Positions 63,772 to 64,000 of a DNA stretch of 64,000 bases are shown piece after piece. Location: positions 1 to 64,000 of the forward strand of contig NZ_MSMP01000005.1 of assembly GCF_001936575.1 (NCBI RefSeq), in the 5' to 3' direction. This stretch comes from Tenacibaculum agarivorans (GTDB taxonomy: Bacteria > Bacteroidota > Bacteroidia > Flavobacteriales > Flavobacteriaceae). The notes below the pieces were generated by a model, which was not told the origin of the DNA, did no database searches, and worked only from the letters and a program-made list of their open reading frames with translations. The translations under genes and the position numbers were made by a program. The first letter of the stretch is position 1; each line of letters begins with the position of its first letter.

Positions 63772-64000
63772 ATTTTAAATCAAATGGTGCTAAAAACCCA
63801 AAGATAATATACTTCAAAGTATTTGTAGGTTTTCTGATTCTTAAAATCTGTAAAAATTAAATTATTTATATACTAGATTTAGCCTATCTTATGGTAGTAA
63901 TGTAAAGCCTTGTTACATTTTTTTTATTCTGTTGAACTGATCTTTTGAAATTTGGTAAAGAATTTAATAATCAGCTGCTACTGCAGCATAATACTTCTAA
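63772..64000. other. Right-end spacer
   Basis: No gene is visible in the last 229 bases. The plus strand has an AT-rich stretch with a possible promoter region for the leftward VOC gene. No confident hairpin was found. Confidence 0.3.

Overview
The window comes from an A+T-rich member of the Bacteroidota, most probably a Flavobacteriaceae and plausibly a marine one (Tenacibaculum/Aquimarina/Kordia type; the genus cannot be fixed from sequence alone). The signs are the SusC-like TonB receptor followed by a DUF4249 lipoprotein, murQ with a DUF6095 partner, monomeric NADP isocitrate dehydrogenase, -7 promoter boxes of the form TAnnTTTG instead of TATAAT, and several TTG/GTG starts.

Positions 1-20148 are ordinary chromosome: the start of a collagen-like surface protein, a murQ/DUF6095/ATP-grasp operon, an MscS channel, a TonB receptor/DUF4249 pair, icd, rplS, a PAP2 phosphatase with a GT39-type glycosyltransferase, trmD, a six-gene operon of small metabolic and stress proteins (DinB, DJ-1, GNAT, PNPOx-like, ATP-grasp, duplicated-domain protein) divergent from a MocR/PdxR-type regulator, and an RluA-type pseudouridine synthase.

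Positions 20384-59426 hold an apparently complete extracellular contractile injection system (eCIS, related to Serratia Afp, Photorhabdus PVC and Algoriphagus AlgoCIS). A LuxR-type regulator with a degenerate receiver domain precedes the locus. The structural genes all read rightward: cap/terminator (DUF4255, Afp16-like), a 275-aa unknown, one sheath, two tube proteins, a 55-residue DUF5908 protein, LysM baseplate protein, VgrG-like spike, PAAR tip, gp25, two large baseplate proteins (1566 and 906 aa), a 1399-aa tape measure, three uncharacterised proteins, and the AAA+ ATPase (Afp15-like). The structural half is broken by four gene-free stretches full of degenerate dispersed repeats.

Downstream (48212-57310) is a run of seven candidate cargo genes. 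All seven share a short N-terminal leader that ends in a motif of the form [F/I/V/S]-[Q/Y]-[L/F]-x-D-N-R at residues 24-37. None has a Sec signal peptide. Behind the leader the proteins differ: three carry a near-identical DUF4157 module with an HExxH motif, joined to (i) an unknown C-terminal domain, (ii) a calpain-type cysteine protease with the complete Cys/His/Asn triad, or (iii) a glycine-zipper plus acidic linker plus unknown domain. Others carry a separate HEARH zincin-like domain, a GEHH/GYHH domain resembling the EreA/ChaN/TraB group, an unknown 266-aa protein, and a 69-residue leader-only miniprotein. This looks like a modular warehouse in which one leader addresses unrelated payloads to a single injection particle. 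Two hydrolase genes follow, a plant-type GH17 beta-1,3-glucanase and a DUF1906 protein; both lack signal peptide and leader.

Positions 59617-63771 return to ordinary genes: a CHMI-type tautomerase, a large tricorn-like S41 protease, and a glyoxalase-family protein, all on the minus strand.
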